From an uncultured Verrucomicrobiota bacterium (GTDB taxonomy: Bacteria; Verrucomicrobiota; Verrucomicrobiia; Limisphaerales; UBA9464), in the NCBI GenBank assembly GCA_903880005.1, contig CAIRNV010000228.1:1-51549 (forward strand): a DNA stretch of 51,549 nucleotides. The letters run 5' to 3'. The notes under the pieces are model-generated. The model made no database searches and was not told the origin of the DNA. It saw only the letters and a program-made list of their open reading frames with translations. The translations under genes were made by a program, and so were the position numbers. Position 1 is the first letter of the stretch; every line of letters starts with the position of its first letter. Positions 10,354-20,095 of the stretch are shown in pieces.

Positions 10354-11417
10354 TCAGCGCATTCCTCCCGCAGACACCTGGGCACCCGCATCTCCAAATG
10401 GATGCGCGACGCCGCCGCCATCGATTCACGCGCATCCTGCTCTTCCCCGGCCTCCGATTGCAGCTCCCCCAGCACCCGAAGCATCGAGGCCAACCGCACC
10501 TTCGCCCATGTCCCGGCGGACTGCTGGTACCCCGCGATCGCCATGCGACACGCCTCCGTCGCCCCATGGCCGTCCCCGTAGGTCTTGCGGACCCGGGCCT
10601 TGACCGCCCACCAATCGGCCTGCTTGAGCGCGATGCCGCCCATCAGCCTTGGCCACTCCCTCGCCATCAAAACCTCCTCGCTCGCCTCAAGGTCCGACTC
10701 CGCCCCGGCCACGTTCCCAAACGCCATCCGGCACCGCGCCCGGTTCACCCAGGAATGAGCCCGCATGGTCTCGGCCCCGGGGGCGTCGCATTCCAAACCC
10801 ACGGCCTCGTCGGCGGCGGCAAGGGCGCGATCCTCGTCGGACCGGGCCATGGCGCACATCATTTCCATCGTGAGCGCCATCATGACGAGCGGCGCGACAT
10901 CAAATTCCTGCGCGAGACGAACCCCCTCCCGGGCGCGCGCATCCGCCTCGTCGAGCTGGCCCATGAGCAAATGAACCTCCGCGAGGTCGCTGCTCGACTT
11001 GCTCATGAGTCCCAGGTTCGCCCGCGTCTCCGGGTGGTCATGGATGCGACGCTGCCACCCGACCGCGCCCGGCCAATCATGGCGCGACATCGACTCGGAC
11101 TTCGCACGCTGCCAAGTCATGGTGTCCGAAGGGTTCTCATGGGCATGCAGGGTGCAAATCGCCATGGCCAACCCGAAAGCCGCCTCCGCCTTGGCGATGT
11201 CGCCCTCCTCCATCCCCTGCTGTCCTTCGTGGAGGGCCCTCATGAACTCGTCGGGGATCCCGTGCCGCTCCCCATCCGCTCCGGGGCCCTCGCCCCCGGG
11301 ACCGCCGCCATGTCCACCTTGATTCCTCATGCCATCAACCCATGCCTCAATGCCCGCCCCTTGCCGAGTCATTTCATCCAGGGCCGCCCTTCCAAAAAGG
11401 CCTGCACGAAAACCCAT
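10347..11417 (-). CDS. TPR-like repeat protein
   Basis: 356-aa ORF with repeated helical A/L-rich motifs (MEEGDIAKAEAAFGLAMAICTLHA; LLMGQLDEADARAREGVRLAQEF; GNVAGAESDLEASEEVL). Start codon uncertain; a downstream ATG at MRNQGG is possible. Confidence 0.7.
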   Translation of the reverse strand: MGFRAGLFGRAALDEMTRQGAGIEAWVDGMRNQGGHGGGPGGEGPGADGERHGIPDEFMRALHEGQQGMEEGDIAKAEAAFGLAMAICTLHAHENPSDTMTWQRAKSESMSRHDWPGAVGWQRRIHDHPETRANLGLMSKSSSDLAEVHLLMGQLDEADARAREGVRLAQEFDVAPLVMMALTMEMMCAMARSDEDRALAAADEAVGLECDAPGAETMRAHSWVNRARCRMAFGNVAGAESDLEASEEVLMAREWPRLMGGIALKQADWWAVKARVRKTYGDGHGATEACRMAIAGYQQSAGTWAKVRLASMLRVLGELQSEAGEEQDARESMAAASRIHLEMRVPRCLREECAEP

Positions 11418-11464
11418 GCCCCGGGACCACCCGATCCAATCCCTTCACAATTAGGAAAAAGGGG

Positions 11465-11484
11465 GGCGGGTTTTCCAACCCGCC
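11465..11484 (-). terminator. Putative intrinsic terminator downstream of the rhomboid gene
   Basis: Perfect 8-bp stem ggcgggtt-ttcc-aacccgcc. On the minus strand it is followed by CCCCTTTTTCC. Confidence 0.55.
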
Positions 11485-11507
11485 TCCTCATGCCCTCGCC
11501 CCAGCCG

Positions 11508-11580
11508 GGACGCGTCAGTTGGGAGGGAAGGGACTGCGGGAGCCGATCGAGCAAGCACGACCGATCCAACTGAATCGTCC
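11508..11580. repeat. Intergenic inverted-repeat element, copy 2
   Basis: gacgcgtcagttgggagggaagggactgcgggagccgatcgagcaagcacgaccgatccaactgaatcgtc; terminal arms pair with 2 mismatches, core near-identical to 13047-13115. Confidence 0.85.
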
Positions 11581-11666
11581 CGGCTCAGGTTCGCCGGCGG
11601 GGATGAATGATGGTCATTGAACACACGACCCGCGCGTTTCCATGGACGGTGTTGCATCACCTTCCC

Positions 11667-12782
11667 TCATGAGTTGGGCCCGGCCCGGCTTAGGAACAGC
11701 CAGCCCGCGATCACCGTCAGCGCACTCAACGCCGTGCCGCCCAGGATGCTGCGGTTCCATTGGGCTCGCCGGAGTTCCAGTTCCAAGGGCCGGGCCAGCA
11801 GGTAACCCATGGCAACCCCGCCCACAAAACCTCCCGCATGCCCCGCATGGTCGATGGAGATTGGAAGAACCTTTTGCAATAAAGGCAGGCAACACGTCAG
11901 GACGACGGTCGTCGTCACCCTCGACATGATGGCCCTCGGCAGGGTTCCTCCTTGCCGCCACAAGTAGCCTAGCATCGCCCCATAGACCCCCAGGATCGCC
12001 CCGGATGCACCGACGGACACCATCTCTGTGTTCCAAGCGAGGCTGGCCAAGCTGCTGCCGAGGCCGGAAAAGCCATAGATCCACAGGTAGAAGCCGTTAC
12101 CAAATAGGCGCTCCGCCCAATGCCCCATCAGCAGCAACGCCCACATGTTCACCAAGAGATGCCTGAACCCGTCGTGGATGAAGGAGGACGACGCCATCCG
12201 CCAGTATTCCCCATCGGCCACCAACGGCCCGTAATTGGCCCCCCACTTCAGGAGGTCACTGGTCTCGGGCCGGAGCAGGTCAACATGGGACATCACCATG
12301 AACAGCCATGCCATGATGTTGGCCGCGACGATCGCGGCGGTCACATAAACCCTGGGCGTCGCCGCCTCGACATCGCGCCGGAATCCCCGTGCATGGTCCA
12401 GCTCGTTGGCGAATTCGGGGCTCTGCCGTTCCCCCAGCAAACGTCCAAGGTCCCGCGCCTCCGCCTCGCTGCGGGTCTTCACCGAGACACGAAGGGACTT
12501 GCCCCCCACGCTGGACGGCCCGGCCGTGAAGGCGACGACCTTCGAGTTCACCGCCACATTTAACACGGAGGACATGGGAAAGGTGAACTCGACCTTCCTG
12601 CCGAACATCGTGAAGCTGGCCATCTGGCGCGCGGCGATCACCAACCGGTCCTCCTCGACGGTGATGGAGCCCTTGCCTTGCAGGCCCTCGGTATTGTCCT
12701 CGTCATCCCCCTTGAACCGCACGACGAACGAACGCGGCAACACCCCACCTTCCTTCCCTGGAACCTCAACGCTCATGCCCAT
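11667..12782 (-). CDS. Rhomboid-family intramembrane serine protease with soluble N-terminal extension
   Basis: WGANYGPLVADGEYWRMASSSFIHDGFRHLLVNMWALLLMG, GASGAILGVYGAM (catalytic Ser) and HAGHAGGFVGG (catalytic His); multiple TM segments. Start placed at 12782 because AAAGGAGAAC-ATG provides an RBS (track start is 12896). Confidence 0.93.
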   Translation of the reverse strand: MGMSVEVPGKEGGVLPRSFVVRFKGDDEDNTEGLQGKGSITVEEDRLVIAARQMASFTMFGRKVEFTFPMSSVLNVAVNSKVVAFTAGPSSVGGKSLRVSVKTRSEAEARDLGRLLGERQSPEFANELDHARGFRRDVEAATPRVYVTAAIVAANIMAWLFMVMSHVDLLRPETSDLLKWGANYGPLVADGEYWRMASSSFIHDGFRHLLVNMWALLLMGHWAERLFGNGFYLWIYGFSGLGSSLASLAWNTEMVSVGASGAILGVYGAMLGYLWRQGGTLPRAIMSRVTTTVVLTCCLPLLQKVLPISIDHAGHAGGFVGGVAMGYLLARPLELELRRAQWNRSILGGTALSALTVIAGWLFLSRAGPNS

Positions 12783-13046
12783 GTTCTCCTTTCGTTCCAT
12801 CCTTCCATGACGAACCGGGCCCCGGCGCGTGTCGCCGCCGAAAACCGTTCCTGTCCACCGAGGGAAACGCAAAAGCCGTCGACATCTTACACACAATCTC
12901 GCCCGCCCTCCTCAATGGGCTCCCTTGCATGGCCCCCCGCTCGCAAAGCAATCCAACCCCACCCGCCCCGACGCGCGCCCTCACGCGCCGGACTTACCGG
13001 GGTCCATCCCGTGGGGTGTTGTTGGAGTCCCTGCCCCCTCGCCATA

Positions 13047-13115
13047 ACGATTCAGTTGGGAGGGAAGTGATTGCGGGAGCAGATCGAGCAAGCACGACCG
13101 ATCCAACTGAATCGT
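13047..13115. repeat. Intergenic inverted-repeat element, copy 1 (best preserved)
   Basis: Perfect 13-bp terminal inverted repeat acgattcagttgg ... ccaactgaatcgt flanking gagggaagtgattgcgggagcagatcgagcaagcacgaccgat. Confidence 0.9.
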
Positions 13116-13241
13116 CACGGCATCGCCGGAACCCGCCGTAAACGTCGAGGAACCCAAAATGGCGGCGACCTTCGCCCCGGGCTGACGAAGCCATCTCGAC
13201 GACAGGCTCCGCAAGACTGGCGGGAGCATCTCACGAAGGGC

Positions 13242-16200
13242 CTAGCCTTGGCCCGTGCTTCGTTTTTCCTTGGGCTTCCAGAACGGCTCGAGCCGACTCA
13301 GCAAAGGCAACAAGGTCGCGCCCAAGCCGGTCAGGCTCGCCGCGGCAAGATTGAATGTCTCTCGTTGGGTCACGTATAGGAACACAGCAACCAAGCCAAG
13401 ACCCAAGGCCAAGGGGCCTCGGACACGCTCCCATAACTGCGGGGAATCCTCGTCCAACCCGCTGGTCTGCATGGGTTCAAGCTGCGCACGCTTCGCAAGT
13501 TGCCACATTTCACGGTCAATGAAGCGCAGTCGGCCCGATGCCGACAAAATGCCACGCCCGGGTGCAAGCAAGCGCCTCAAGGCTCGGCTTCGGCATCGAA
13601 CGGCCCGTCCAATCGCAAGGTTCCGCAACACCCAGCGTTCACCAGGCGAGCACAAATCCCATAGCTTGCATGCCTTCCATTCGGCCGTCCGCCCCTGCCA
13701 AACCTCGGCGGGTACCAACGTCCTGATCTTCCATTCCAAAAACAAAGCCCTCCATGCCCGGTACTCCATCCCCACGTCCTCCTCATTTTTCCCCATCTCC
13801 CAGTTCAGGGGGTTCCGCGTTGACGTCACGATGACATGACATCCCTCAAGCCCACGAGTCCATTCCAGCAACCGCCGCACTTGCCTTGTCCATGCCCCCG
13901 GCTCAGCAAGGCAGGCACGTGGTGTCGCGTCGAGATTCAGCATGACCAAGGTCCCCAAAGCACCCCGGGCCATGGAAGGCCACTCACCCGCCATGATGTC
14001 ACGCGCCGTGTCGTCAGCCATCAGGTCCAGCTCCCGAACAGGCCGGCCCGGCGCGAATTCAGACACCGTGTCCATGGCCTTCTGCCTTAACGCATCGCGG
14101 CATGTCCCCAGCAGCATCTCCCGCCGCAAGGCCGCCCCGGCCGCCGTTCCCGTCTGGGTCTCTTCCTCCCCAGCGCTATCCTCCGCCTCAAGGTACCAAA
14201 GGCTTCGTCCAGCATGGTGATGAATGCAGCCAGCCAATGCCGCCACCCCCAGCGCCACCAACAGCACGTAACCCCACCGCGGATCGTCCCCAACCGGTTC
14301 CAGGGCCGGGACGGTGATGGTGAAGGAGCCCACGTGGTTGGAGACGGAATCCCCCGCCAATTCCCCAAAGAAGGGAACCCGCGCCGCCGTGTAGGCCATG
14401 GGCGGCAGCGTCCATGGCCTTGCGAACTCATCCGGACGCCTCCATTGCCAAACGCTCTGGTCCATGTCGCCCGAGAGGCCATCCAAATCAGCTCCAAAAC
14501 CATGTCTCCCGCGGCGCAGCCAGTTTAGCCAATGGCGACGAGGCTGGGCCGATTCGGATGGGCTGGATGGCGAAGCACTTTGGATGAACCAGTGGGTCCG
14601 GTTGGTGCTTAACGTGTGGTAAATGTCGGATGAATCCGCCGTGCGACGCATGTAATGCTGTTCCAACGTCATGCGGCTGGCTGCCCTCCCCGCAGCCGTT
14701 GCGCTAGCATCACCGTTCGTAGCCAAGACCCACTTCCTCGGCACCGGGCGCTTGTCCCAATCCCGGTAAATCTGCCCCTGCCTGCCTTCGATCGCGACGG
14801 CCAACGCAACTTGCTCCTGCCTTCCCATCAGCCGGATCTCCTCCTCAAGGGCGCTGTCAAACACCAGCCACACAGGCACGGCAGAAGTCAACAGAAGCAG
14901 CGTCGTGTTGCACGCCGCAGAGGCCCTCACGTCCATCAACCAAGCAAGCCTCGCTTCGGGACCCGCCCAAGAATCGCTCGTCACGCCATGCCGTCTGGAT
15001 CGCGAATGATTCCATGCCCACCACGCAGCCACTCCTGCGATCGGACATCCCACGATGGGCACCCAATCAAAGCCTCGCGCCGCAAGCATCTTGCCAAACA
15101 CCCAGGCGGCCACGGCCAGCCCCACATGAATCCCCGCCAACCACCAGCACGCCCTTGCCTCTCCCGCATGCGGCCGCAGCCACTCCATGGAGCGCACGAC
15201 CCCAGAAATGCCATCTTGCCCTTCGAAGGCCCTTCCCGAAAACAAGAACCACGCCAGCCCAAGGCCGCCCAGCGCCACCGTGCAGGCCGTGCATGCCAAT
15301 GCCGCAAGGTACGAGGCGTGCCACAGGGGATCTTCGTGCCTCGCCGCAGGCTCGAACGTGACCACAGTCCAGCCCGTCTCCTTCCATGGATGCAGGCTCG
15401 CCAAATGATCCTCGCCTTGGTATCGGACCCGAATCACCCGCTTTTGGCCCGCCCCGAGGGCGCCCCGCAGCTCATCGTCCCGCTCGCATTCATCCACGAA
15501 GTTTTCCCGCTGAACCTTCCGGGCATCGCTGTGGAACAGCGTCCGGCCCGCGCGATCGAGGATGCAAAACCCCATCCTGTGGGGCATCACCGCCCGGCTC
15601 ACCGAAACCAGCCTGCAATCCACCGTCGCGACGACGAGGGGATCCACGTCGCTCAGCCGAGAAAAGGTCGCGAGGTGCTCGCCGGTGTTGGATGAATAGA
15701 TGGAATCCAGGTAGAAGGGCTTGTCGCCTCCCAGGTCTTTGGTTGTCGCCAGACGGAAGCCTTCCCCGCGCGCGATGACCCTGAAGTAGTCGCGGTCTGT
15801 CACCGAGACCAATGGGGTATCGTTGCTCATCACCGTCCACTTCAGGAGCTGCTGCCCCGTCCTCCTGAAAATCCACCCCACCCGGATGAGGTCGGGATAA
15901 TCGGCGAGTTCGACCTGCTGTTCGGGCCCCGGGACTGCATCGAGGATTCTCGTGCGGTTGGTGGCGCTGGCAGAGTTGTTCGTCACGTGGCTCAGCATGA
16001 GCGCGTCAACGGCCTTGAGTTGCCTTCCTATCCGCGCCATTTCCCCAACGAGATTCGACTGGATTTCGCGCGCAACACTCGCAAGCCGCCCTTCCGCCGC
16101 CCTGACCAGCCGATGCTCGGCAAACAACCGACACGACCAAAGGGTGAGCGTCCCCAGCAACGCGAACACGGACGCGTGCAGCAGCAAGATCGTCCGAAGC

Positions 16201-17225
16201 CGGATGGACTCGCGCCGATGCAGGGTCACGAGGTTCAGCAGCGGCCACGAGAACACGGCCATGCAAATCACCAGGACGAACCAAACCACCAACCCGTCCG
16301 GGAAACGCCGGGCCTCGGCGGCAAATGCCGACTCGTGTTGCACGCCTATGATGGCCCACCGCCATTTCCCAGCCTCATCCGACGCGCTCACGTCGGCCTT
16401 CCGAACGATGTTCAGTGGCATGCCAAACACCCGAAGACCCACCCCTCCATGCTCCGAGACATTCGTTTGCATCCGTTGACCCGCGGCCATGGCGGCAAGG
16501 TAGGGCGGCAGCGAAACGCCGCCCCTCTGCCAGCAAATGCTACCGGCGGAGTCCGTCACGAGGATCGCGTCGAACACGCTCTCGTCGATGACCCGCTCCA
16601 GCATGGCATTCAACGGGACCGAGCCCGTCGCCTCGATGCGGACCTTCTGATCGTCGTTCGTCCCGGGGGCGTTCCCAATGGACGCCTGGAAAGTTAAATT
16701 CAAACGCGGTAGCGCGGCGTTCGTGTCGAGGACGACACGAACCCGACCGTCGGCCGAAGGCGGCGGATTGGTTTTGACCTGGGGAGATTGAAGATCCACA
16801 ACCTGCCTGAGCCAACCCTCCACCTCGTCCTTCCGGATCGCGTGCCGAGCGTTGGCGCGCCCCGGTTTTGTCTCCCCGGAATTCCGGACAAGGACCCGCT
16901 GTCCGGTCGTGGCATTCACCGTGGCAATCGCCGTGGTGTTCGTGTGCAGCGCGCGGAGGAGTGGCGAGCGACTGAGTTCGGCGTCCGTCACTTCCAGGTC
17001 GCGGTCACCCGCGTCCACGGCGTTCTTGACGGACTTGCACACATTGGCCACGGCATCCTCGACGACCACGGACACGGAGGACAACGCCCGGAAGTTGCGG
17101 TCGATGAGGGCTTGCCGCTGGCTCGGCAGGTAATGCATGAGGTAGCCAACCGCCCCGACGACGATCAGGACAATCGTCGCCACGTGGGTCCTCGCCGCTT
17201 TCATGGCCATTTCCTTGCCGCTCAT
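13242..17225 (-). CDS. Large membrane protein with Cache-like extracytoplasmic sensor regions and several TM segments; no recognised output domain
   Basis: N-terminal TM (THVATIVLIVVGAVGYLM), periplasmic-type region, second TM, Cache-like VSVTDRDYFRVIARGEGFRLATTKDLGGDKPFYLDSIYSS..., further TMs, C-terminal FLYVTQRETFNLAAASLTGLGATLLPLL. Start at 17225 (GGGGAGG upstream of ATGAGCGGC). Confidence 0.7.
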   Translation of the reverse strand: MSGKEMAMKAARTHVATIVLIVVGAVGYLMHYLPSQRQALIDRNFRALSSVSVVVEDAVANVCKSVKNAVDAGDRDLEVTDAELSRSPLLRALHTNTTAIATVNATTGQRVLVRNSGETKPGRANARHAIRKDEVEGWLRQVVDLQSPQVKTNPPPSADGRVRVVLDTNAALPRLNLTFQASIGNAPGTNDDQKVRIEATGSVPLNAMLERVIDESVFDAILVTDSAGSICWQRGGVSLPPYLAAMAAGQRMQTNVSEHGGVGLRVFGMPLNIVRKADVSASDEAGKWRWAIIGVQHESAFAAEARRFPDGLVVWFVLVICMAVFSWPLLNLVTLHRRESIRLRTILLLHASVFALLGTLTLWSCRLFAEHRLVRAAEGRLASVAREIQSNLVGEMARIGRQLKAVDALMLSHVTNNSASATNRTRILDAVPGPEQQVELADYPDLIRVGWIFRRTGQQLLKWTVMSNDTPLVSVTDRDYFRVIARGEGFRLATTKDLGGDKPFYLDSIYSSNTGEHLATFSRLSDVDPLVVATVDCRLVSVSRAVMPHRMGFCILDRAGRTLFHSDARKVQRENFVDECERDDELRGALGAGQKRVIRVRYQGEDHLASLHPWKETGWTVVTFEPAARHEDPLWHASYLAALACTACTVALGGLGLAWFLFSGRAFEGQDGISGVVRSMEWLRPHAGEARACWWLAGIHVGLAVAAWVFGKMLAARGFDWVPIVGCPIAGVAAWWAWNHSRSRRHGVTSDSWAGPEARLAWLMDVRASAACNTTLLLLTSAVPVWLVFDSALEEEIRLMGRQEQVALAVAIEGRQGQIYRDWDKRPVPRKWVLATNGDASATAAGRAASRMTLEQHYMRRTADSSDIYHTLSTNRTHWFIQSASPSSPSESAQPRRHWLNWLRRGRHGFGADLDGLSGDMDQSVWQWRRPDEFARPWTLPPMAYTAARVPFFGELAGDSVSNHVGSFTITVPALEPVGDDPRWGYVLLVALGVAALAGCIHHHAGRSLWYLEAEDSAGEEETQTGTAAGAALRREMLLGTCRDALRQKAMDTVSEFAPGRPVRELDLMADDTARDIMAGEWPSMARGALGTLVMLNLDATPRACLAEPGAWTRQVRRLLEWTRGLEGCHVIVTSTRNPLNWEMGKNEEDVGMEYRAWRALFLEWKIRTLVPAEVWQGRTAEWKACKLWDLCSPGERWVLRNLAIGRAVRCRSRALRRLLAPGRGILSASGRLRFIDREMWQLAKRAQLEPMQTSGLDEDSPQLWERVRGPLALGLGLVAVFLYVTQRETFNLAAASLTGLGATLLPLLSRLEPFWKPKEKRSTGQG

Positions 17226-17363
17226 TGCGCCTCCCCGCCGCCGGAACAATCCGGTCCCGTCCCTAGGAAAACGGCCCTACGGGCACGATTGGTAAAAGGC
17301 ACGAGTCGTTGGCCCCATGTCACCAGACAAGGGGCCGCTTGACTCAATGATTTCCCAACAGGC

Positions 17364-17384
17364 CCGCAGGGCTGATTCCTGCGG
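17364..17384 (-). terminator. Hairpin just downstream of the lipoprotein gene (possible terminator)
   Basis: Perfect 7-bp stem ccgcagg-gctgatt-cctgcgg about 12 nt past the stop; no T-tract. Confidence 0.35.
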
Positions 17385-17395
17385 CATGCCACCCG

Positions 17396-18457
17396 TTACT
17401 TCTCCCTCGCCTTAATCTGCGGCTGGAAGTTCAACCGGCTCTGGCCGTGCAGCCGGATCGCCCTTTCGATTGCCCCGTTCTCCTTGGTATCAAAGGACCT
17501 CATCACCGCATCGGCCTTGCTGCTGAGCGACGCAAGCTGATCAATCTGGCCAAGGATCCGGGCAAAATTCGCAGCTTCCTCGCCCTTCATCGCGCCGATC
17601 CTGTCGAACAGCGGAGCGTAGGCTGGTTTGTCAGCGAGCTTCTTCACGATCGCGCTCTCCCTCCCGTTCAAGCTCCAGATGCGAAGCGCGATCAACTCGT
17701 TGTGACTGAACGCCCCCTTCTGCGCCGGATACACGATCTCGTAAATCTGCTTGTTCAGCGAGGTAACCTCGTCCGAGGAATCCACCTCGGTCCCGGGGGC
17801 CGCATAGAACGCCTTGGCCAGGTCGATCGACGAGTCAATCAGGTGCTTCACGCTCTCTCGGGAAATCGTGTCGTGGTACTGATCGATCAACATTCGCGTC
17901 TCGATGTACGAATACTCATCCGCCTCGAAATTCCTCTCGATCTTGGCACGCAGATCTCGTCGGAAGGTCTTCAGCTTGTCGATGACCTTGGGCATCGAGG
18001 ACGACAGGAGGTAAGCGGCTTCATAGTTGTTCCAGCCGGAGTTGATGGCGGCCCCGGAGGCCCCCACGGCGGTGATGACCTTGGACCCTGCCGCCGCCCA
18101 CCCGAGCGCTGCCGTTGAAAGGCTGAGCGCCGTGTTGAAGTTGTTCTTCCAGTAGCGGGAATCGGTGTCCTGCCGGAACTGCACCTTGAGCCATGCGTCC
18201 GCCAATTCGTCGGACAAGTTGAGGCCCGCTGCGAGAAAGGCCTTCTTGTCGTCAAAAGTCGCCTTTTTTTGCTCCTTTTTCTCTGCGTCCCACCACCGTG
18301 CGGAGGCCTGCTGGAACAGCTCCGTGGCCGTGGGGACTCCGGTCACCTTGGGGATTGGCTGGGGTTGGAAGTTGTGCCGCGTGCGAATCGAGGAGCACCC
18401 CGACGTGGCGAACAACAACGCGACGAGGCAGGCGAGGATCGTTGATGACGGTTTCAT
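17396..18457 (-). CDS. Putative lipoprotein
   Basis: MKPSSTILACLVALLFATSGCSS N-terminus (hydrophobic segment then Cys); start moved from track position 18598 to ATG at 18457. Confidence 0.65.
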   Translation of the reverse strand: MKPSSTILACLVALLFATSGCSSIRTRHNFQPQPIPKVTGVPTATELFQQASARWWDAEKKEQKKATFDDKKAFLAAGLNLSDELADAWLKVQFRQDTDSRYWKNNFNTALSLSTAALGWAAAGSKVITAVGASGAAINSGWNNYEAAYLLSSSMPKVIDKLKTFRRDLRAKIERNFEADEYSYIETRMLIDQYHDTISRESVKHLIDSSIDLAKAFYAAPGTEVDSSDEVTSLNKQIYEIVYPAQKGAFSHNELIALRIWSLNGRESAIVKKLADKPAYAPLFDRIGAMKGEEAANFARILGQIDQLASLSSKADAVMRSFDTKENGAIERAIRLHGQSRLNFQPQIKAREK

Positions 18458-18703
18458 GTCTGAAGTTGTGTTGGCTTCCCCGACACCGACGGCCGACGAG
18501 GTTGCATCCGCATCCTTTGCCGACCATGGGCTGTCTTGAACATTTTTTCTCCCATGGTAAACCGATGAAAACCACACTTTCTTACACTTGGAAATCAAAG
18601 CCCCGGCCCAACGTCATCCCGTCCACCTCATAAATTGCTGGGATTCAGGATCATAGGAATCCGGCATCGCCCGAAACTTTTTTCCCGCCCCCGTGCCAAT
18701 CCC

Positions 18704-20095
18704 CTACATCGAGCGATCCTCCTTCCTCAGTTCCCGGGCGATTTCCGCAAGAATGTCCTCTTGAAGGATCCGGCCCTCGGGCCGCGCCAGCGCGCGAAGG
18801 GCGGCATGCTGGACCACGTTGACGATCGACGCCCCTGTGACCTCGTGGGCCTCTGCAATCCTGCGGAGATTCACGTCGGGCGCCGCCCCGATCGTCTCCG
18901 GCATGCACTGTTGCCACAGCCGCAGCCGCTGCTCCGCACCAGGCATCGGGAAATGGATCACCGAGTGGAACCGCCTCATGAACGCGTCGTCGATGTTGTT
19001 CTTGTAGTTCGACGCAAGGATCATCAGCCCGCTGAAGTCCTCCACGCGCTGGAGCAGAAACGACACCTCTTGGTTGGCGAACTTGTCGTGGGAACTCTGT
19101 ACGTTGGTGCGCTTCCCGAAGAGCGAGTCGGCCTCGTCGAAGAACAGGATCCAGTCCTTGTCCTGGGCCCGGTCAAAGATGCGGCCAAGGTTTTTCTCCG
19201 TCTCGCCGATGTACTTGGACACGATGAGCGAGAGGTCCACCCGGTACACGTCCATCTCGAATTCCTTCCCGATCAATGCAGCCGTGAGCGTCTTGCCGGT
19301 TCCCGGCGGCCCATGGAAGAGGACGCGATACCCGGTCTGGATGCGCCGTGAGAGCACGGCGTCCCTCGCAAGCGCGCCCCGATGCGTGAGCCACCGCTTG
19401 ATGTCCCCGAGCCTCTCCACCGTGACCGGGTGAAGCACGAGGTCGGCCCATGTCATGCGGGTGGAGACCAGCTTGGCGGGGAAGTCGGCCCCGAATCGCG
19501 GCGAGGCGGCCCGGCCGAGGAGGGCCACCTCCATCCATTCTTGCGACACCATCAGCCGCCCGCTCATCGCCGGCTCCGACTCCCGCACCTCCTCGAGCCA
19601 CAGCAACTGGGTCCGCGCAAACACGTGCCGTGCGTCAAAAAGCCGGTGCAAGCCGAGCCGTGCGGCCGTGTCCGTCCCCGCGAGGATGAACTGCGCCGTC
19701 TCGCCCGTGGGCAGCATGCCCCGGTGTTGGTTGCCCTTGACCCCGCCCAACTCGGGGAAGTCGCCCCCGCCCGGGCTGAACTGCAGGATCATTGATTCCC
19801 AAAAGCCCGGTTGCAGGTGCGGCGTCATCGCCAGCAAGACGACCACCTTCTCGGCGTAGCCCATGGCAGCAGGCTCCGGCAACAACGGCTCCAGCAAGCC
19901 CCAGCGCTCATCCTCCTCCAACTCCCCGCACGAGGCCAACGCGCCCGGCCTCAGGCTCGCTTGCAACCGGTCCGCGACGATGTCCCTTGCCAGCCCAAGC
20001 AAGGTCGGCCATGGCGAGTCATTCGCCGTTCCATTCCCGCCCGCGTCGCCCGATGGATTCGATGTCTTCACTTCTTGGGGGGTTCGTCCTCGCAA
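18704..20095 (-). CDS. AAA+ ATPase of eCIS (Pvc15-like)
   Basis: Walker A GPPGTGKT, Walker B ILFFDEAD, sensor ILASN, arginine region DDAFMRRFHSVIHFPMP. Overlaps the upstream gene end by 28 bp. Confidence 0.9.
   Translation of the reverse strand: MRGRTPQEVKTSNPSGDAGGNGTANDSPWPTLLGLARDIVADRLQASLRPGALASCGELEEDERWGLLEPLLPEPAAMGYAEKVVVLLAMTPHLQPGFWESMILQFSPGGGDFPELGGVKGNQHRGMLPTGETAQFILAGTDTAARLGLHRLFDARHVFARTQLLWLEEVRESEPAMSGRLMVSQEWMEVALLGRAASPRFGADFPAKLVSTRMTWADLVLHPVTVERLGDIKRWLTHRGALARDAVLSRRIQTGYRVLFHGPPGTGKTLTAALIGKEFEMDVYRVDLSLIVSKYIGETEKNLGRIFDRAQDKDWILFFDEADSLFGKRTNVQSSHDKFANQEVSFLLQRVEDFSGLMILASNYKNNIDDAFMRRFHSVIHFPMPGAEQRLRLWQQCMPETIGAAPDVNLRRIAEAHEVTGASIVNVVQHAALRALARPEGRILQEDILAEIARELRKEDRSM

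Noticed and set aside
18641-18662. Inverted repeat ggattc...gaatcc after the AAA+ ATPase gene as operon terminator
   Set aside because: Only a 6-bp stem with a 10-nt loop and no following T-tract; too weak to call.
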